64,000 bases of DNA from JAAURB01 sp049647265 (GCA_049647265.1 JBARXJ010000035.1:62001-126000); one strand, 5' to 3'; shown: positions 9,111-18,984, numbered from the stretch's first letter. A program made the numbers and translations. The notes: generated by a model from the letters alone, not told the origin.

Positions 9111-10873
9111 ACGAACTGGCAATTCTTTTAGTTGATGACGAACCAATAGTGTTAGACAGCTTGTCAGAAGAGTTACTGCGTCACTTTGGTCACGAATATC
9201 ATATCGAAGCGGCCGAAAGCGGTGAAGAAGCTTTAGAAATTATCACAGACTTGCAAGCCGATGGCATTGAAGTTGCTGTTGTTGTTTCCGACCACCTGAT
9301 GCCGGGAATGAAAGGAGATCAACTCCTCAGTCAAATTCATGTTCAATATCCCAATGTCCTCAAAATTATGCTCACAGGTCAAGCCGGAGCAGAAGCCATT
9401 GGAAATGCAGTCAATTCAGCTAATTTATACCGTTATGTTGCCAAACCTTGGGATAGTACAGATTTATGTCTGACAGTAAAAGAAGCGCTCAAGAAATATC
9501 AGCAGTTTCAACAACTCGAACAAAAGAATGCTCAACTCCAAGAAAATGAGCGCCGTTTGACTCAATTTTTAGAAGCTATTCCCATTGGTGTGTCCGTTTA
9601 TAATACCGCCGGCCAAATTATTTACGTTAATAACAAAGCCAAGGAATTATTGCAAATCGAAGATTTAACAGCGACACAAACCCCACAATTCTCAAGCCAG
9701 TTTGAGATTTATCGAGGGGGAACCAATGAGTTGTATCCCAACCCGCAATTACCCATCGTTCGTTCCCTGGCAGGGGAAACGGTTCATGTTGATGACTTAG
9801 AAATACGCTATCAAAATCAAACCATTCCCATTGAAATTTTAACGACTCCAATTCGGGATGAGACAGGGAATATTATTAAGGCAATTGCTGCTTTTCAGGA
9901 TATTAGCGATCGCCGTATTGCTGAAGCTGAACGGGAACAGTTTACCCGAGAATTATTTTATCTTAATGAAGCGTTTTCTCGATTTGTTCCCCGGCAATTT
10001 CTTCAATCTTTATCTTGTAAAAGTATTGCTGAAATTCAACTGGGAGAATCGATTGAGAAAAAAATGTCAGTTTTATTTGCTGATATTCGTGCCTTTACCA
10101 CTCGCTCTGAACAGATGACTCCTGAAGAGGCATTTAAGTTTATTAATGCCTATTTGCGGCGGATGGAACCGGCAATTATTGAAAATCAAGGGTTTATTGA
10201 TAAGTATATTGGGGATGAAATTATGGCGCTGTTTGAAGGCAGTGCCGATGATGCTGTTGCGGCTGGGGTAGAGATGTTAAAACGCTTAGCTGAATATAAT
10301 CTGACCCGACAACGTCCGCAGCGACGACCGATAGACATTGGTATTGGTATTAACACCGGAAATTTAATGTTGGGAACGGTTGGCGGAACTTCTCGAATTG
10401 ATACAACAGTTATTGGAGATACGGTTAATTTAGGGTCTCGTTTACAACAGTTGACAAAGGTCTACAATACCCCTCTATTAATTTCTCATTATACTGTTGC
10501 TAACCTACAAGAACCGATGAAATATGCTCTACGTTTAATTGATCAAGTGCAAGTGAGAGGAAAAGCTGAAAAAGTTGCAGTGTTTGAGGTATTCGAGGCT
10601 GATACCCTTGAACAAAAACAGGCTAAGTTAGAAACTAAACCTCTATTTGAAGCCGCTTTACTGAGTTATTATCGGAGAGATATTGAAACCGCTAATTCTC
10701 TTTTGAGGCAATGCTTAAAAATGAATCCTTCCGATCGCGTGTTACAAGTTTATTTAGAACGTTGTCAATTTCAAAACAATCAAGAAAATACATATTATCT
10801 TCCCTCTACTCCTTCAAAAAATCAATATAATATGGATAGTTTATTACTCTCTCGTTGTTCTGGAAATGTTTAA
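9107..10873 (+). CDS. REC-PAS-class III adenylate cyclase
   Basis: A 588-residue protein: receiver domain (1-125, phospho-acceptor in VSDHLMPGMKGD), PAS (about 145-275, similar to the PAS of the first kinase), class III nucleotide cyclase (about 318-498) and a helical tail. The cyclase has the metal-binding Asp of FADIRAF, DKYIGDEIMALF with the Lys typical of adenine specificity, and TTVIGDTVNLGSRLQ, so cAMP is the likely product. The ATG at 9107 is chosen because it overlaps the upstream stop codon and begins right at the receiver domain; a longer in-frame extension would overlap the upstream gene by 17 codons. It is probably the output of the kinase operon. Its stop shares a TTAA with the convergent methyltransferase. 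Confidence 0.88.
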   Translation: MNELAILLVDDEPIVLDSLSEELLRHFGHEYHIEAAESGEEALEIITDLQADGIEVAVVVSDHLMPGMKGDQLLSQIHVQYPNVLKIMLTGQAGAEAIGNAVNSANLYRYVAKPWDSTDLCLTVKEALKKYQQFQQLEQKNAQLQENERRLTQFLEAIPIGVSVYNTAGQIIYVNNKAKELLQIEDLTATQTPQFSSQFEIYRGGTNELYPNPQLPIVRSLAGETVHVDDLEIRYQNQTIPIEILTTPIRDETGNIIKAIAAFQDISDRRIAEAEREQFTRELFYLNEAFSRFVPRQFLQSLSCKSIAEIQLGESIEKKMSVLFADIRAFTTRSEQMTPEEAFKFINAYLRRMEPAIIENQGFIDKYIGDEIMALFEGSADDAVAAGVEMLKRLAEYNLTRQRPQRRPIDIGIGINTGNLMLGTVGGTSRIDTTVIGDTVNLGSRLQQLTKVYNTPLLISHYTVANLQEPMKYALRLIDQVQVRGKAEKVAVFEVFEADTLEQKQAKLETKPLFEAALLSYYRRDIETANSLLRQCLKMNPSDRVLQVYLERCQFQNNQENTYYLPSTPSKNQYNMDSLLLSRCSGNV

Positions 10874-12168
10874 ATTGAGGGTTTGGTTTGACGTTTTCGA
10901 GTCGGACGTAAATCAGGATTAATCTGATAAAACTTTGCAGCTTGTATCGGATTAAATGTAAGTAATTCATCGTTTTTGAGCTTAATTTTTTCTTGTGGTT
11001 TTTTTAAATTCACCTCTAGTAATTTAATAATCTCAGCAGCAACAGATGCGGCTAAAAAGGGTGGTACAGAATTTCCCACTTGCCGAAAACCATGCCATTT
11101 TGTCACATGAAAACGAAACCAATCTGGATAAGAATGTAGCCGCGCTGCTTCTCGAACTGTAATACATCTAGGGGTAAATGGATGTATTGGACGGGCTGAC
11201 GTATGAGCGCCTCTGCTGCTGGGTGTTCCAGCTCTTAAAGTATTACATAAACCATTCGGATCAAGTTTATGAAATCGACTGATGGGTTCTGTTTTTCCGG
11301 ATAATGTTTGTTTAAATCGTTCAATAGATACGGAATTATGTTGTGTTCTTAAGCTAGAGGTTAATAGATTGTTTTGATAGATTCTTGAATAACTATAATC
11401 ATCGTCTAAAAATCTTTTTCCTTGCATGATTTCACCATAATAACTTGCCGATTTAAACTCAGCCTCTACCCAATCTTGTTGGATTAATTCTGAATAATTC
11501 TCAACTTCTGGTAAATCTTGAATCGCTTGCCAAACCGTTGGGGTTTTCAGTGAATTAGATGATTTAAAACTATTCTGGGAAATCGGTTCAGGATATTTCG
11601 GTAATGGCAAACCGATTTTGCTGCCCATTAGAAATAACCGTTCTCGCTTCTGTGGAACACCATAATCTGCTGCATTCAATACTTGATAAGGAAGTTGTAC
11701 ATAATAGCCATAGTAGACAAATTTATCAATCAATTCTTGAATCAACTGATGATGCTTTGCTGCTGCCATTCCTTTAACATTTTCTAATACAAAATACTTC
11801 GGTTTTAGTTCAGCTACAAGTCGCATAAAATGAAAGACAAGCTGATTTCTAGAATCTTCTAACAGCCGTTTTCCCATTAGTGAAAACCCTTGACAAGGTG
11901 GCCCCCCAAACACAACATCAATTGAGCGATCGCCAATGTTTGAAGCGTCACGAATTTCATCAGCAGAAATTGTGGTAATATCACGACAAAAGATAGTAGA
12001 ATAAGGGAAATTATATTGATGAACAGCACAATGTATTGGGTCTATTTCTACCGCTGCTAATACATTAAAACCAGCCTGTTCAAACCCTAAGCTCATTCCG
12101 CCTGCCCCTGCAAATAAATCAACTGCAATGGGTCTTGTATAATCTAGGTTAGAGGAATTTTGAAGCAT
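10870..12168 (-). CDS. DNA (cytosine-5-)-methyltransferase
   Basis: A 432-residue C5-cytosine methyltransferase. Motif I is DLFAGAGGMSLGFEQAG (near 17, AdoMet binding), motif IV is GGPPCQGFS with the catalytic Cys at 92, motif VI is the ENV near 129, and motif X is QVGNSVPPFLA near the C-terminus. The target-recognition region lies between motifs VIII and IX. No restriction endonuclease lies beside it, so it looks like a solitary methylase. Cyanobacteria often carry an orphan C5 methylase for CGATCG, the core of HIP1, which is abundant here; assigning that specificity is inference. It is convergent with the cyclase gene and divergent from the DUF4189 gene. Confidence 0.92.
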   Translation of the reverse strand: MLQNSSNLDYTRPIAVDLFAGAGGMSLGFEQAGFNVLAAVEIDPIHCAVHQYNFPYSTIFCRDITTISADEIRDASNIGDRSIDVVFGGPPCQGFSLMGKRLLEDSRNQLVFHFMRLVAELKPKYFVLENVKGMAAAKHHQLIQELIDKFVYYGYYVQLPYQVLNAADYGVPQKRERLFLMGSKIGLPLPKYPEPISQNSFKSSNSLKTPTVWQAIQDLPEVENYSELIQQDWVEAEFKSASYYGEIMQGKRFLDDDYSYSRIYQNNLLTSSLRTQHNSVSIERFKQTLSGKTEPISRFHKLDPNGLCNTLRAGTPSSRGAHTSARPIHPFTPRCITVREAARLHSYPDWFRFHVTKWHGFRQVGNSVPPFLAASVAAEIIKLLEVNLKKPQEKIKLKNDELLTFNPIQAAKFYQINPDLRPTRKRQTKPSI

Positions 12169-12306
12169 TATGACTGCGGTTGAAGACTGTTAAGATTAAG
12201 CTTGTGTTGATTATAACATCAATGCAATCAGCTTACAGAAATCGAGACAAAGTACGGCATAATAAAGACTATAGTTTCAAGGTGATATTCAACGGATAAA
12301 TCAGCG

Positions 12307-12678
12307 ATGAAGCAAGGTTTTGGTATAATTAGTACGGTTATTCTCGTCACTCAAAGTTTAACAAGTTCGGTGACGGCTCAAATTCCAGATAATTTCGGGG
12401 CGATCGCCATCACTCCAGATGGTAATCGTTGGGGTTATGCTTACGATCACCCTAGCCGTGCCGAAGCAGAACGTCAAGCTTTAGAAGAGTGCGGCGAGTC
12501 AGACTGTCAGGTAAAACTATGGTTTAAGAATGCTTGCGGTGCGGTGGCAAAAGATGAGCAGGGGAATTTAGGCTGGGCCTGGGGAGATACCCAAACCCAA
12601 GCCGAAGCGGAAGCCATTTCAAGTTGTGGGACTGGCACCTGTAAGATTGAAACTTGGGTCTGTACGACTCGATATTAA
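12307..12678 (+). CDS. Secreted DUF4189-type protein
   Basis: A 123-residue protein with an N-terminal signal peptide (hydrophobic stretch 5-22, likely cleaved after VTA-Q). The mature part has two imperfect repeats of the pattern GAIA..pdG..wGyA.d..s..eAe..A...C, with paired Cys residues (ECGESDC, SCGTGTC) and a final Cys that probably form disulfides outside the cytoplasm. This matches DUF4189, whose function is unknown. Its stop codon overlaps that of the convergent sulfotransferase through a shared TTAA. Confidence 0.75.
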   Translation: MKQGFGIISTVILVTQSLTSSVTAQIPDNFGAIAITPDGNRWGYAYDHPSRAEAERQALEECGESDCQVKLWFKNACGAVAKDEQGNLGWAWGDTQTQAEAEAISSCGTGTCKIETWVCTTRY

Positions 12679-13568
12679 GGAGTTGAGGAGACTGAAATAG
12701 GCTGTTGCCACTGTTTTGCTTTTTCTTTAAAGTTCTCACAACACAGCGACTCAATGCCGAGCCATGAGCCTAAAATCGCTAAATCTTCATCGAAAACTTC
12801 TTGTAAATATTTAATATTTTCAGCGGTTAATTCAGGCCGTTCTTGCATTGTCCACAGACCTCTAACCCATGTGCGAAAAGACTTAGGAATGAGCCACTGT
12901 CGAAGTTCGCGTAAACCCGGAGTTTCAACTAAAGCATCCCGCCATTTACTGGTAATTAAACGTTCATTGGATGCATTTTGAGCGCCTACTTCGACTTGCC
13001 ATGTGGGTTGCCCCAGATAGCCCAAAAACTGACAAACCTGTTCGAGTTGAAGTTGGGGTTGTGCTAACAAATTCTCAAAGAAAATAGGTAAAACCTTATC
13101 TCTACCAAAGGTATCAAAATAGGGTTGAAGCTGCATTGTGTAACGGCTATAATCAATCAATTCGGGATGCTGAGAAATGGCTTGATTAATCTCAACTGAA
13201 ATCACCCGCTGACTCCATTCATGAATATATTGAGAGACCAAACGATCAATTGGATGACGAATTACGTAAATAAATTTAGCATCCGGACAATGTTGTTGAA
13301 TCCGTTCAATGGTTTTAGGATAAGTGGGTAACTTCGTATAATGTGTACTGGATTCTCCCCGCAGTATTGCGGCCTCAGAACCTTCAAATAAAGAACAATA
13401 CCAATCCATTCCTTTGGCATATTCTTCATCATCACTAAAAAAATTAGGTTCCTTCAACTCGGTCATGAAGATTTCCGGTTGTTTCATCAGTTGGGTATGT
13501 AATGTACTCGTGGCACATTTCATCGCCCCAATAATCATGAAATTTGGATAATTTTTTGAGTTTGTCAT
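12675..13568 (-). CDS. Sulfotransferase (PAPS-dependent)
   Basis: A 297-residue soluble sulfotransferase. The 5'-phosphosulfate loop is at the N-terminus (IIGAMKCATSTLHTQL, 11-27), and the 3'-phosphate-binding segment is YVIRHPIDRLVSQY near 100-113. The N-terminus follows the pattern of heparan/polysaccharide-type sulfotransferases, which move sulfate from PAPS to sugar hydroxyls. It lies 53 bp downstream of a family-2 glycosyltransferase in a minus-strand polysaccharide block with a second sulfotransferase. The acceptor is probably a surface glycan (inference). Confidence 0.85.
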   Translation of the reverse strand: MTNSKNYPNFMIIGAMKCATSTLHTQLMKQPEIFMTELKEPNFFSDDEEYAKGMDWYCSLFEGSEAAILRGESSTHYTKLPTYPKTIERIQQHCPDAKFIYVIRHPIDRLVSQYIHEWSQRVISVEINQAISQHPELIDYSRYTMQLQPYFDTFGRDKVLPIFFENLLAQPQLQLEQVCQFLGYLGQPTWQVEVGAQNASNERLITSKWRDALVETPGLRELRQWLIPKSFRTWVRGLWTMQERPELTAENIKYLQEVFDEDLAILGSWLGIESLCCENFKEKAKQWQQPISVSSTP

Positions 13569-13620
13569 GATTAAATATTAAGTTCAACTCCTCTTAAATA
13601 CACAGGTAACAGTTTGATTC

Positions 13621-14607
13621 TCATGAACTCACAGGATGCTGTTTAGGATATTCAGGAGGCAATTCAAGCGGCTTCATTGGATCGCGCCAATTCATCCAAA
13701 TATCAATTTCTTGAAATTGACAGGTATGAGGTTGTTTATGACCGATTAACTCTCGACCCCAGGCTAAACCTCGACCCAAAAACCACAGTAGATTTGCCAA
13801 CCATAACCCCACCATGCCGTAAAATTTAGCAAAATAACGCGATCGCGATGCATACAGATAAGATCTAGGTCGTCGGCGGGAGGCGACATCTGATTTTACC
13901 GATCCACTGCCTCCCCGTAGATGTACCACTCTGGCTTTTGGCCAGTGGAGAATTTTCCAGCCTGCTTGTTGAGTCCGGCGACAATAATCAACATCATCGA
14001 AATACATAAAGTAGCCTTCATCCATCAGGCCAATTTCTTCGATCACCTCGCGCCGAATTAAGACACAAGCAAAACTCGTCCATTGGGGTTCAAAGGGAGT
14101 ATCTGAGACCGAAATGGGAACATCAAACGGCTTTAACAGCGTAGTCACTGGCCCTGTGGCAGCAGCATCAATCAATTCACTCACGGGGGAGTGATAATGG
14201 AAACAACTAATTTGAGGCGTGGTATCAGGCCACTCTAGGCGAGGACTAATGATTCCAGCTTCTGGATGAGTTTGAAGTGCGGCTAGCAACGATTCAATTG
14301 CACCGGGTCTGACAATGGTGTCACTATTTAAGAGTAAGTAAGCCTCTGCTTCAACGGCTTTGATGCCGATATTATTCCCGGCAGAAAATCCCCCATTCAC
14401 TTCAGACGGGATCAGTTGAACCCAATCTTGCCACTGATGATCTGCGATCGCGCCAGCGATTAAAGGAACAGAATCATCTCCTGATTGATTATCGACGACA
14501 ATTACTTTTTGGCTGCCAATTTTTACTTCAGATTCTAGAGAAGCCAAACAGTCAATCACCAGTTGAGGGGTTCGATAATTTAAAATAACGATTGCAAGCT
14601 GCATCAT
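13621..14607 (-). CDS. Family 2 glycosyltransferase
   Basis: A 328-residue GT-A fold enzyme. It starts with AIVILNYRTPQLVIDCL, followed by VVDNQSGDDS and LLLNSDT, the nucleotide-sugar and metal-binding region (NSD in place of DXD). Downstream GYFMYFDDVDYCRR is typical of rhamnosyltransferase-like GT2 enzymes. The C-terminal part (YFAKFYGMVGLWLANLLWFLG) may be a membrane-associated helix. It lies between two sulfotransferases, so it probably adds a sugar to an exopolysaccharide repeat unit on the cytoplasmic face. The sugar cannot be read from the sequence. Confidence 0.88.
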   Translation of the reverse strand: MMQLAIVILNYRTPQLVIDCLASLESEVKIGSQKVIVVDNQSGDDSVPLIAGAIADHQWQDWVQLIPSEVNGGFSAGNNIGIKAVEAEAYLLLNSDTIVRPGAIESLLAALQTHPEAGIISPRLEWPDTTPQISCFHYHSPVSELIDAAATGPVTTLLKPFDVPISVSDTPFEPQWTSFACVLIRREVIEEIGLMDEGYFMYFDDVDYCRRTQQAGWKILHWPKARVVHLRGGSGSVKSDVASRRRPRSYLYASRSRYFAKFYGMVGLWLANLLWFLGRGLAWGRELIGHKQPHTCQFQEIDIWMNWRDPMKPLELPPEYPKQHPVSS

Positions 14608-14649
14608 ATTACAAATTCCGCTAAACTGAGTCCGTTTTCATCACTCCTT

Positions 14650-15513
14650 TTACCAGTTATAATTTTGACCGACCATATCATAAAGTTTTTGATTGTAAGG
14701 AATAAAATATTCCTTTAACTGATCCATCACTGCTTGATCGTTGGGAGCAATTTCATATTTTCCGACGTTATGACGTTTTTGCTGAAACTGTTTTAAGGTT
14801 TCCGGTGAAAACGGTTCTATTTCTAAAAATTCACAGACTTGATTGAGTAAACCGGGTAAATCTTCTTTAAATTGAGCAAAGTTTAAAACCAGGATATTAC
14901 TTTTATCAAAATGTTTGTAATATCGTTCGAGTTGTTCGGCGTATTTCCCTCGACCCACGTAATCATAGGGATATTTAGCGTCTTTGGCTTTTCCTTGTAA
15001 CTCTTGTTCAACTGCTTCTGCAAAGCTGCGATCGTCGGCTGTCACGCGCAAATGATCGTTTGGGTTATTAAAAAAGCTTTGGTACATTTGCCAAGCCGAA
15101 TAAGCACGTTTTACGGGTTCACGAAGAATAGCAATCATTTTAATCTCCCCTAAATCGGCTTTAATTCGGGCTGGGATATTATCAAAGTGCAGATAACTGG
15201 GAGAAGCATCAAATGTGAGGCGATCGCCTTTTTCCACCTTTGACGGAAAATGACCTAAATACCAACCATATCCTCGGCTGTAGTTTTGAGGTAAATCAAA
15301 ATAACGAATTTCTTTCCAGCTTTTATTCCCAATCACTTGAGGATGCTGCGTTAAATAATTGTAGAGGGAAGTTGTGCCGGCTTTTTGTGCCCCAATGACT
15401 AAAAAGTCAGGCGGTGATTTGATGGCTGGGTAAATCGCTTTTTTTATCAGATCTTTAATCATACCCCTGGTTCCTTGCTGTTGATTGACAATTTCTTTGG
15501 AGAGGGAGGTCAA
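14650..15513 (-). CDS. Sulfotransferase domain protein
   Basis: A 287-residue sulfotransferase with a clear PAPS-binding loop (FLVIGAQKAGTTSLYNYL, about 38-55) and 3'-phosphate segment AILREPVKRAYSAWQ (about 128-142). It is only distantly similar to the other sulfotransferase of the block, so the two probably modify different positions or sugars rather than being a recent duplication. It sits 42 bp upstream of the glycosyltransferase in transcription order. Acceptor assignment to a surface polysaccharide is inferred from the neighbours. Confidence 0.87.
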   Translation of the reverse strand: MTSLSKEIVNQQQGTRGMIKDLIKKAIYPAIKSPPDFLVIGAQKAGTTSLYNYLTQHPQVIGNKSWKEIRYFDLPQNYSRGYGWYLGHFPSKVEKGDRLTFDASPSYLHFDNIPARIKADLGEIKMIAILREPVKRAYSAWQMYQSFFNNPNDHLRVTADDRSFAEAVEQELQGKAKDAKYPYDYVGRGKYAEQLERYYKHFDKSNILVLNFAQFKEDLPGLLNQVCEFLEIEPFSPETLKQFQQKRHNVGKYEIAPNDQAVMDQLKEYFIPYNQKLYDMVGQNYNW

Positions 15514-15676
15514 AAACGCTACATCACAACTCTCGGAGCTGTATTGCTATTAGTATATCATTGATTTCTCAAATTATATCATCAAGTTTTCATTTCATTT
15601 TTAACCCGATTAACCCTCAATTAATAGATAGATTTTTCTTGAATTGAACGCTTGAATTGAATGATTGTCAGATCTT

Positions 15677-17389
15677 TCAGTTGAGTGCATCTTTTAACGC
15701 ATCATACTTGGGAGAATGGTCTTGCGTGACGTGTTCTAAAGCACCCCAACTGCCCCATTTAGTCGAACGAGTAATATCACTAAAGTGCATAAATACAGTT
15801 CTTACCCCCTCAGGATCTTGCCATGCCTCGAACATATCTTCATAGAGATCATAAAATTCTGGCCTGCGGTTCAACTCAATAAAATACTCTGTGAGTTTCT
15901 CATTATTTTGTACACCTTTGACCCCAACCACATGATTCCCCCCTTCATAAATCACCAACTTCAACCCTTTTGATTTGGCGAGTTCCGTATAGTGCTGAAA
16001 TTTTTCTGCTAAACCAGATACATTGCTCTCTGTATCTAAAACGCTACCATCTTTTAATTGAGTAATTCCTTGCTTAAACTCATCAATATTCGGATCATCA
16101 ATCCAAGATTCTATTGTTTTCTCATGTTTAGGTTGACCTAATTTTCCACTAAAATAAGAACTAATGGCAAATACATCAACACCATGTTGATAACAGGGCG
16201 CTTTACTCCAGCGATCGCAATCTAACACCTGTTTTGCCACCCAGCGGTTAGCCGTTTGAGTCGAAATTACACATTGAATTCGTTGGGTTTCCCCGGCAAA
16301 AACATCCTTCCAAATCTCACACATTTGAGCCGTTCGTACCCCATAAGGTTGAAAAGGATTACCTTCTCCCGATAGCGGCCCGTTATCTTTTACCCAATTA
16401 AATTGCTCAAATTGAGGATTCCAAACCTCATTAGAATATTCAACATAAGCGATTAAATTAGGGTCTAACGTTTCTTTAATTAACTCGGCGAAATTACGCA
16501 TATATTCATCGGTCGCTTTGTGAGGCATATTAAACCATGGATCGACCTGTAAACGATTCGACAGTTCTACCATAATTTCAATCGGAACACCCCCGCCATA
16601 ACTGTAAGATGCCTTTTGAATTTTCGGTCGATTTTCCCATTTACTTTGCTTAGAATGATTGGTTTGCATCCAATCCATAAACCGCAACGCTTGATAAGGT
16701 TTGGTTTTCTCAATAAACGTAGGATTAAATAAAACCGACTGATAATTTTGTTCGTATTCAGCCGGAATCACCCGAATATTACGAATATAATTTCCGGTTT
16801 TATTGGGATCTGTTTCTGTAATTTTTAATAAGATTCCCCGATCTGATGGATCGACTTGAAGGACATCTCGTCCGGGCGTTGAGGCGGTTTGATCTTTGTC
16901 GGCATCAAAGTCATATTCTAGGGTTCCAACACCATCGTAAAGCACGATATAAGTGCCTCCTGGATAGGGATCAACCCCTCGATACATTAGGGTAACGACT
17001 TGAGTATATTCGGGTGAATCTTCTGGGTCAGGAAGAGATTTGACCCAGCCCCACTCATCTAAATCCAGTTGATCAAATTCATTCGTACTCCAACTTTCAC
17101 CACAATTGGGATCGCGATCTTTACTGCATTGAGTAATCCAACGACGAGAGGATTTGAATGCATCGACAAATGGCATTTGAGTCGAATAATCAGCAATCCC
17201 ACTTAAGTTTGTTCCCAATTGCCGGGTTGGAGGAGCGGCTTTTGCTTGGGGGAGTTGTAGTTGATTAGGTGAGGGTAAATTCACCTGATTTAAGAAAATA
17301 GCTAGAGCAAATCCGAAGCTAATTAAACTCAAGTAAAGCACTGAATTCTTGAAATAACGCTGAAGATTTAATCCCAAAAAAGCAATCAT
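15677..17389 (-). CDS. Secreted glycoside-hydrolase-like protein
   Basis: A 570-residue protein with one N-terminal hydrophobic segment (about 14-33) that acts as signal or anchor, so the body is extracytoplasmic. An N-terminal beta-rich module (about 55-215) is followed by a probable TIM barrel; the segment AYVEYSNEVWNPQFEQF (about 312-328) matches the Asn-Glu acid/base signature of clan GH-A hydrolases, and a later VIYEGG (about 475) is a good candidate for the nucleophile strand. This suggests cleavage or trimming of a polysaccharide. It sits between a sulfotransferase and the polymerase/flippase pair, fitting a role in processing the exported polymer. Family and substrate are not certain. 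Confidence 0.6.
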   Translation of the reverse strand: MIAFLGLNLQRYFKNSVLYLSLISFGFALAIFLNQVNLPSPNQLQLPQAKAAPPTRQLGTNLSGIADYSTQMPFVDAFKSSRRWITQCSKDRDPNCGESWSTNEFDQLDLDEWGWVKSLPDPEDSPEYTQVVTLMYRGVDPYPGGTYIVLYDGVGTLEYDFDADKDQTASTPGRDVLQVDPSDRGILLKITETDPNKTGNYIRNIRVIPAEYEQNYQSVLFNPTFIEKTKPYQALRFMDWMQTNHSKQSKWENRPKIQKASYSYGGGVPIEIMVELSNRLQVDPWFNMPHKATDEYMRNFAELIKETLDPNLIAYVEYSNEVWNPQFEQFNWVKDNGPLSGEGNPFQPYGVRTAQMCEIWKDVFAGETQRIQCVISTQTANRWVAKQVLDCDRWSKAPCYQHGVDVFAISSYFSGKLGQPKHEKTIESWIDDPNIDEFKQGITQLKDGSVLDTESNVSGLAEKFQHYTELAKSKGLKLVIYEGGNHVVGVKGVQNNEKLTEYFIELNRRPEFYDLYEDMFEAWQDPEGVRTVFMHFSDITRSTKWGSWGALEHVTQDHSPKYDALKDALN

Positions 17390-17463
17390 GATTAATGAAA
17401 TACAAGCTAAATTTGAATGAGAAAAATGACTAATTTTAACGACTAGCTAGAGCTAAGTTATGG

Positions 17464-18912
17464 CTAATTTGAGTCGTCATGGAAAAATGAAGACGACTGT
17501 GGGATAGGTCTTTTTAAGGAGGGGTTGGGTTGAGTTCGATTCGATTTGACCGAGACTTTTCGAGATCGGTTCAGGGGTTCAGGGGGATTGACTAATAATC
17601 CGGTTAGTCCACCGCAAGCCAGGGTATAGATGGGGTTAACCATCGCGTTTAATAAACAGTCAAACAAATACAACGCTATAACGACACTTAAAACAGCACC
17701 CGGTGCGATTTTGGGGTGGAACCAGGTATGGGGCTTGTAGCGCACTCCACAAAACATAATCACGGGGAACAGAAAACTTCCAATCAAGCCAAATAAGCCA
17801 ACAACCCCCCGAGTCCCGAAAGCAATAATCCATAAACTATCGGTCACGCTGACATCTTCTAGTTCTCCCTCCCAGTTATATTCAAAGACTCGGTTGCGTC
17901 CCCATCCGCCCCAACCCCAAACCATTTGTTCTCTGGCTTTGTCTCCGAGGATTTCTTCGTTATCAAATCGAAACTCTAGAGACTGTGCCCGATCTTCACT
18001 AAAATTTTCAGTGAGAAATGAGACCACACTATCCCCATGAAAGCTGCCACTGACCCCCATTACAAGATAGATCACAATACTGCCCAGCACTATCCACAAT
18101 AAGATGCCACTCCGCAGCCATTTAGCAGAATATAAAATCATTAAGCCAATGGCAAATAATCCCCAAGCCCCAGTAGACTTGACTAAAACAAACGTTGCGA
18201 CCAGTACCATCAATAAGGGCAGAATGGGCATATTCCAGAATCGTTTTAAGACTCCAGATTGCCATAGCCACACCCCAATTAAACAGGCGGCTAACATCCA
18301 GACTCCCACTTCTAAGCCGTGTGCCATAAACACAGTTGGCCGAAATCCACCATAACGAATATTTTGGGAGAAAGCAGCCCTGGGGTGGTAGCCGTAAGCC
18401 ATGTTGTGAAGTTGGGGAGAGATCCTGACTTCAATTAAACATAAGGGAATGTAAACCACGCCACCTGCGAACATGGCGATCGCCATTTGACGGAGTCCAG
18501 CCAGATTATTCAGATAAATTCGCCCGAGGTAGTAGGGGAAGCCCCAAGTCACAATTTGAGTTAAGGTTTGGGAAACCCCATCATAAGCCCCTAAGCCATT
18601 GACGAGAGAAGAAGGAAATGGACACAAACACCAAATCAGCATCGGTATGTCTAGCCAGCCGAATTTAAAGCTTTGAAATCGTTGGCTATCGAAGATAAAT
18701 GTAGCCAGAAAAATGCTGTAACAGGTGGCCGAAATCCGCTCATAATCTGGCAAACCCAGGAACATAAAGGCTGTTCGGTGGGGTAAAAATAACCAAGCGA
18801 TGATGAAACTGATGATGACTGCGCGTTGGTTAGAATATCGGATGAATAGAAAACAAACGATGAATGGCCAGATTAGAAGAACAAATTGTGCTTGAGGACT
18901 TCCAGTAAACAT
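17464..18912 (-). CDS. Wzy/O-antigen ligase-like polytopic membrane protein
   Basis: A 482-residue integral membrane protein with about ten to twelve hydrophobic segments and a large hydrophilic loop late in the protein (about 290-355, with SFHGDSV and WGWGGWGRNRVFEYN). That topology is typical of Wzy polymerases and O-antigen ligases, whose sequences are poorly conserved. A charged basic tail follows the last segment. It lies 72 bp upstream of the wzx-like gene in map order and belongs to the same strand block, so it probably polymerises lipid-linked repeat units at the periplasmic face. Confidence 0.7.
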   Translation of the reverse strand: MFTGSPQAQFVLLIWPFIVCFLFIRYSNQRAVIISFIIAWLFLPHRTAFMFLGLPDYERISATCYSIFLATFIFDSQRFQSFKFGWLDIPMLIWCLCPFPSSLVNGLGAYDGVSQTLTQIVTWGFPYYLGRIYLNNLAGLRQMAIAMFAGGVVYIPLCLIEVRISPQLHNMAYGYHPRAAFSQNIRYGGFRPTVFMAHGLEVGVWMLAACLIGVWLWQSGVLKRFWNMPILPLLMVLVATFVLVKSTGAWGLFAIGLMILYSAKWLRSGILLWIVLGSIVIYLVMGVSGSFHGDSVVSFLTENFSEDRAQSLEFRFDNEEILGDKAREQMVWGWGGWGRNRVFEYNWEGELEDVSVTDSLWIIAFGTRGVVGLFGLIGSFLFPVIMFCGVRYKPHTWFHPKIAPGAVLSVVIALYLFDCLLNAMVNPIYTLACGGLTGLLVNPPEPLNRSRKVSVKSNRTQPNPSLKRPIPQSSSFFHDDSN

Positions 18913-18984
18913 GGTGAGTGCAGCAGATTAATTGCAGGAGCGATCGGTGAGTTGATTCTATTAGCGAGGAAATAGAAAACGGCT

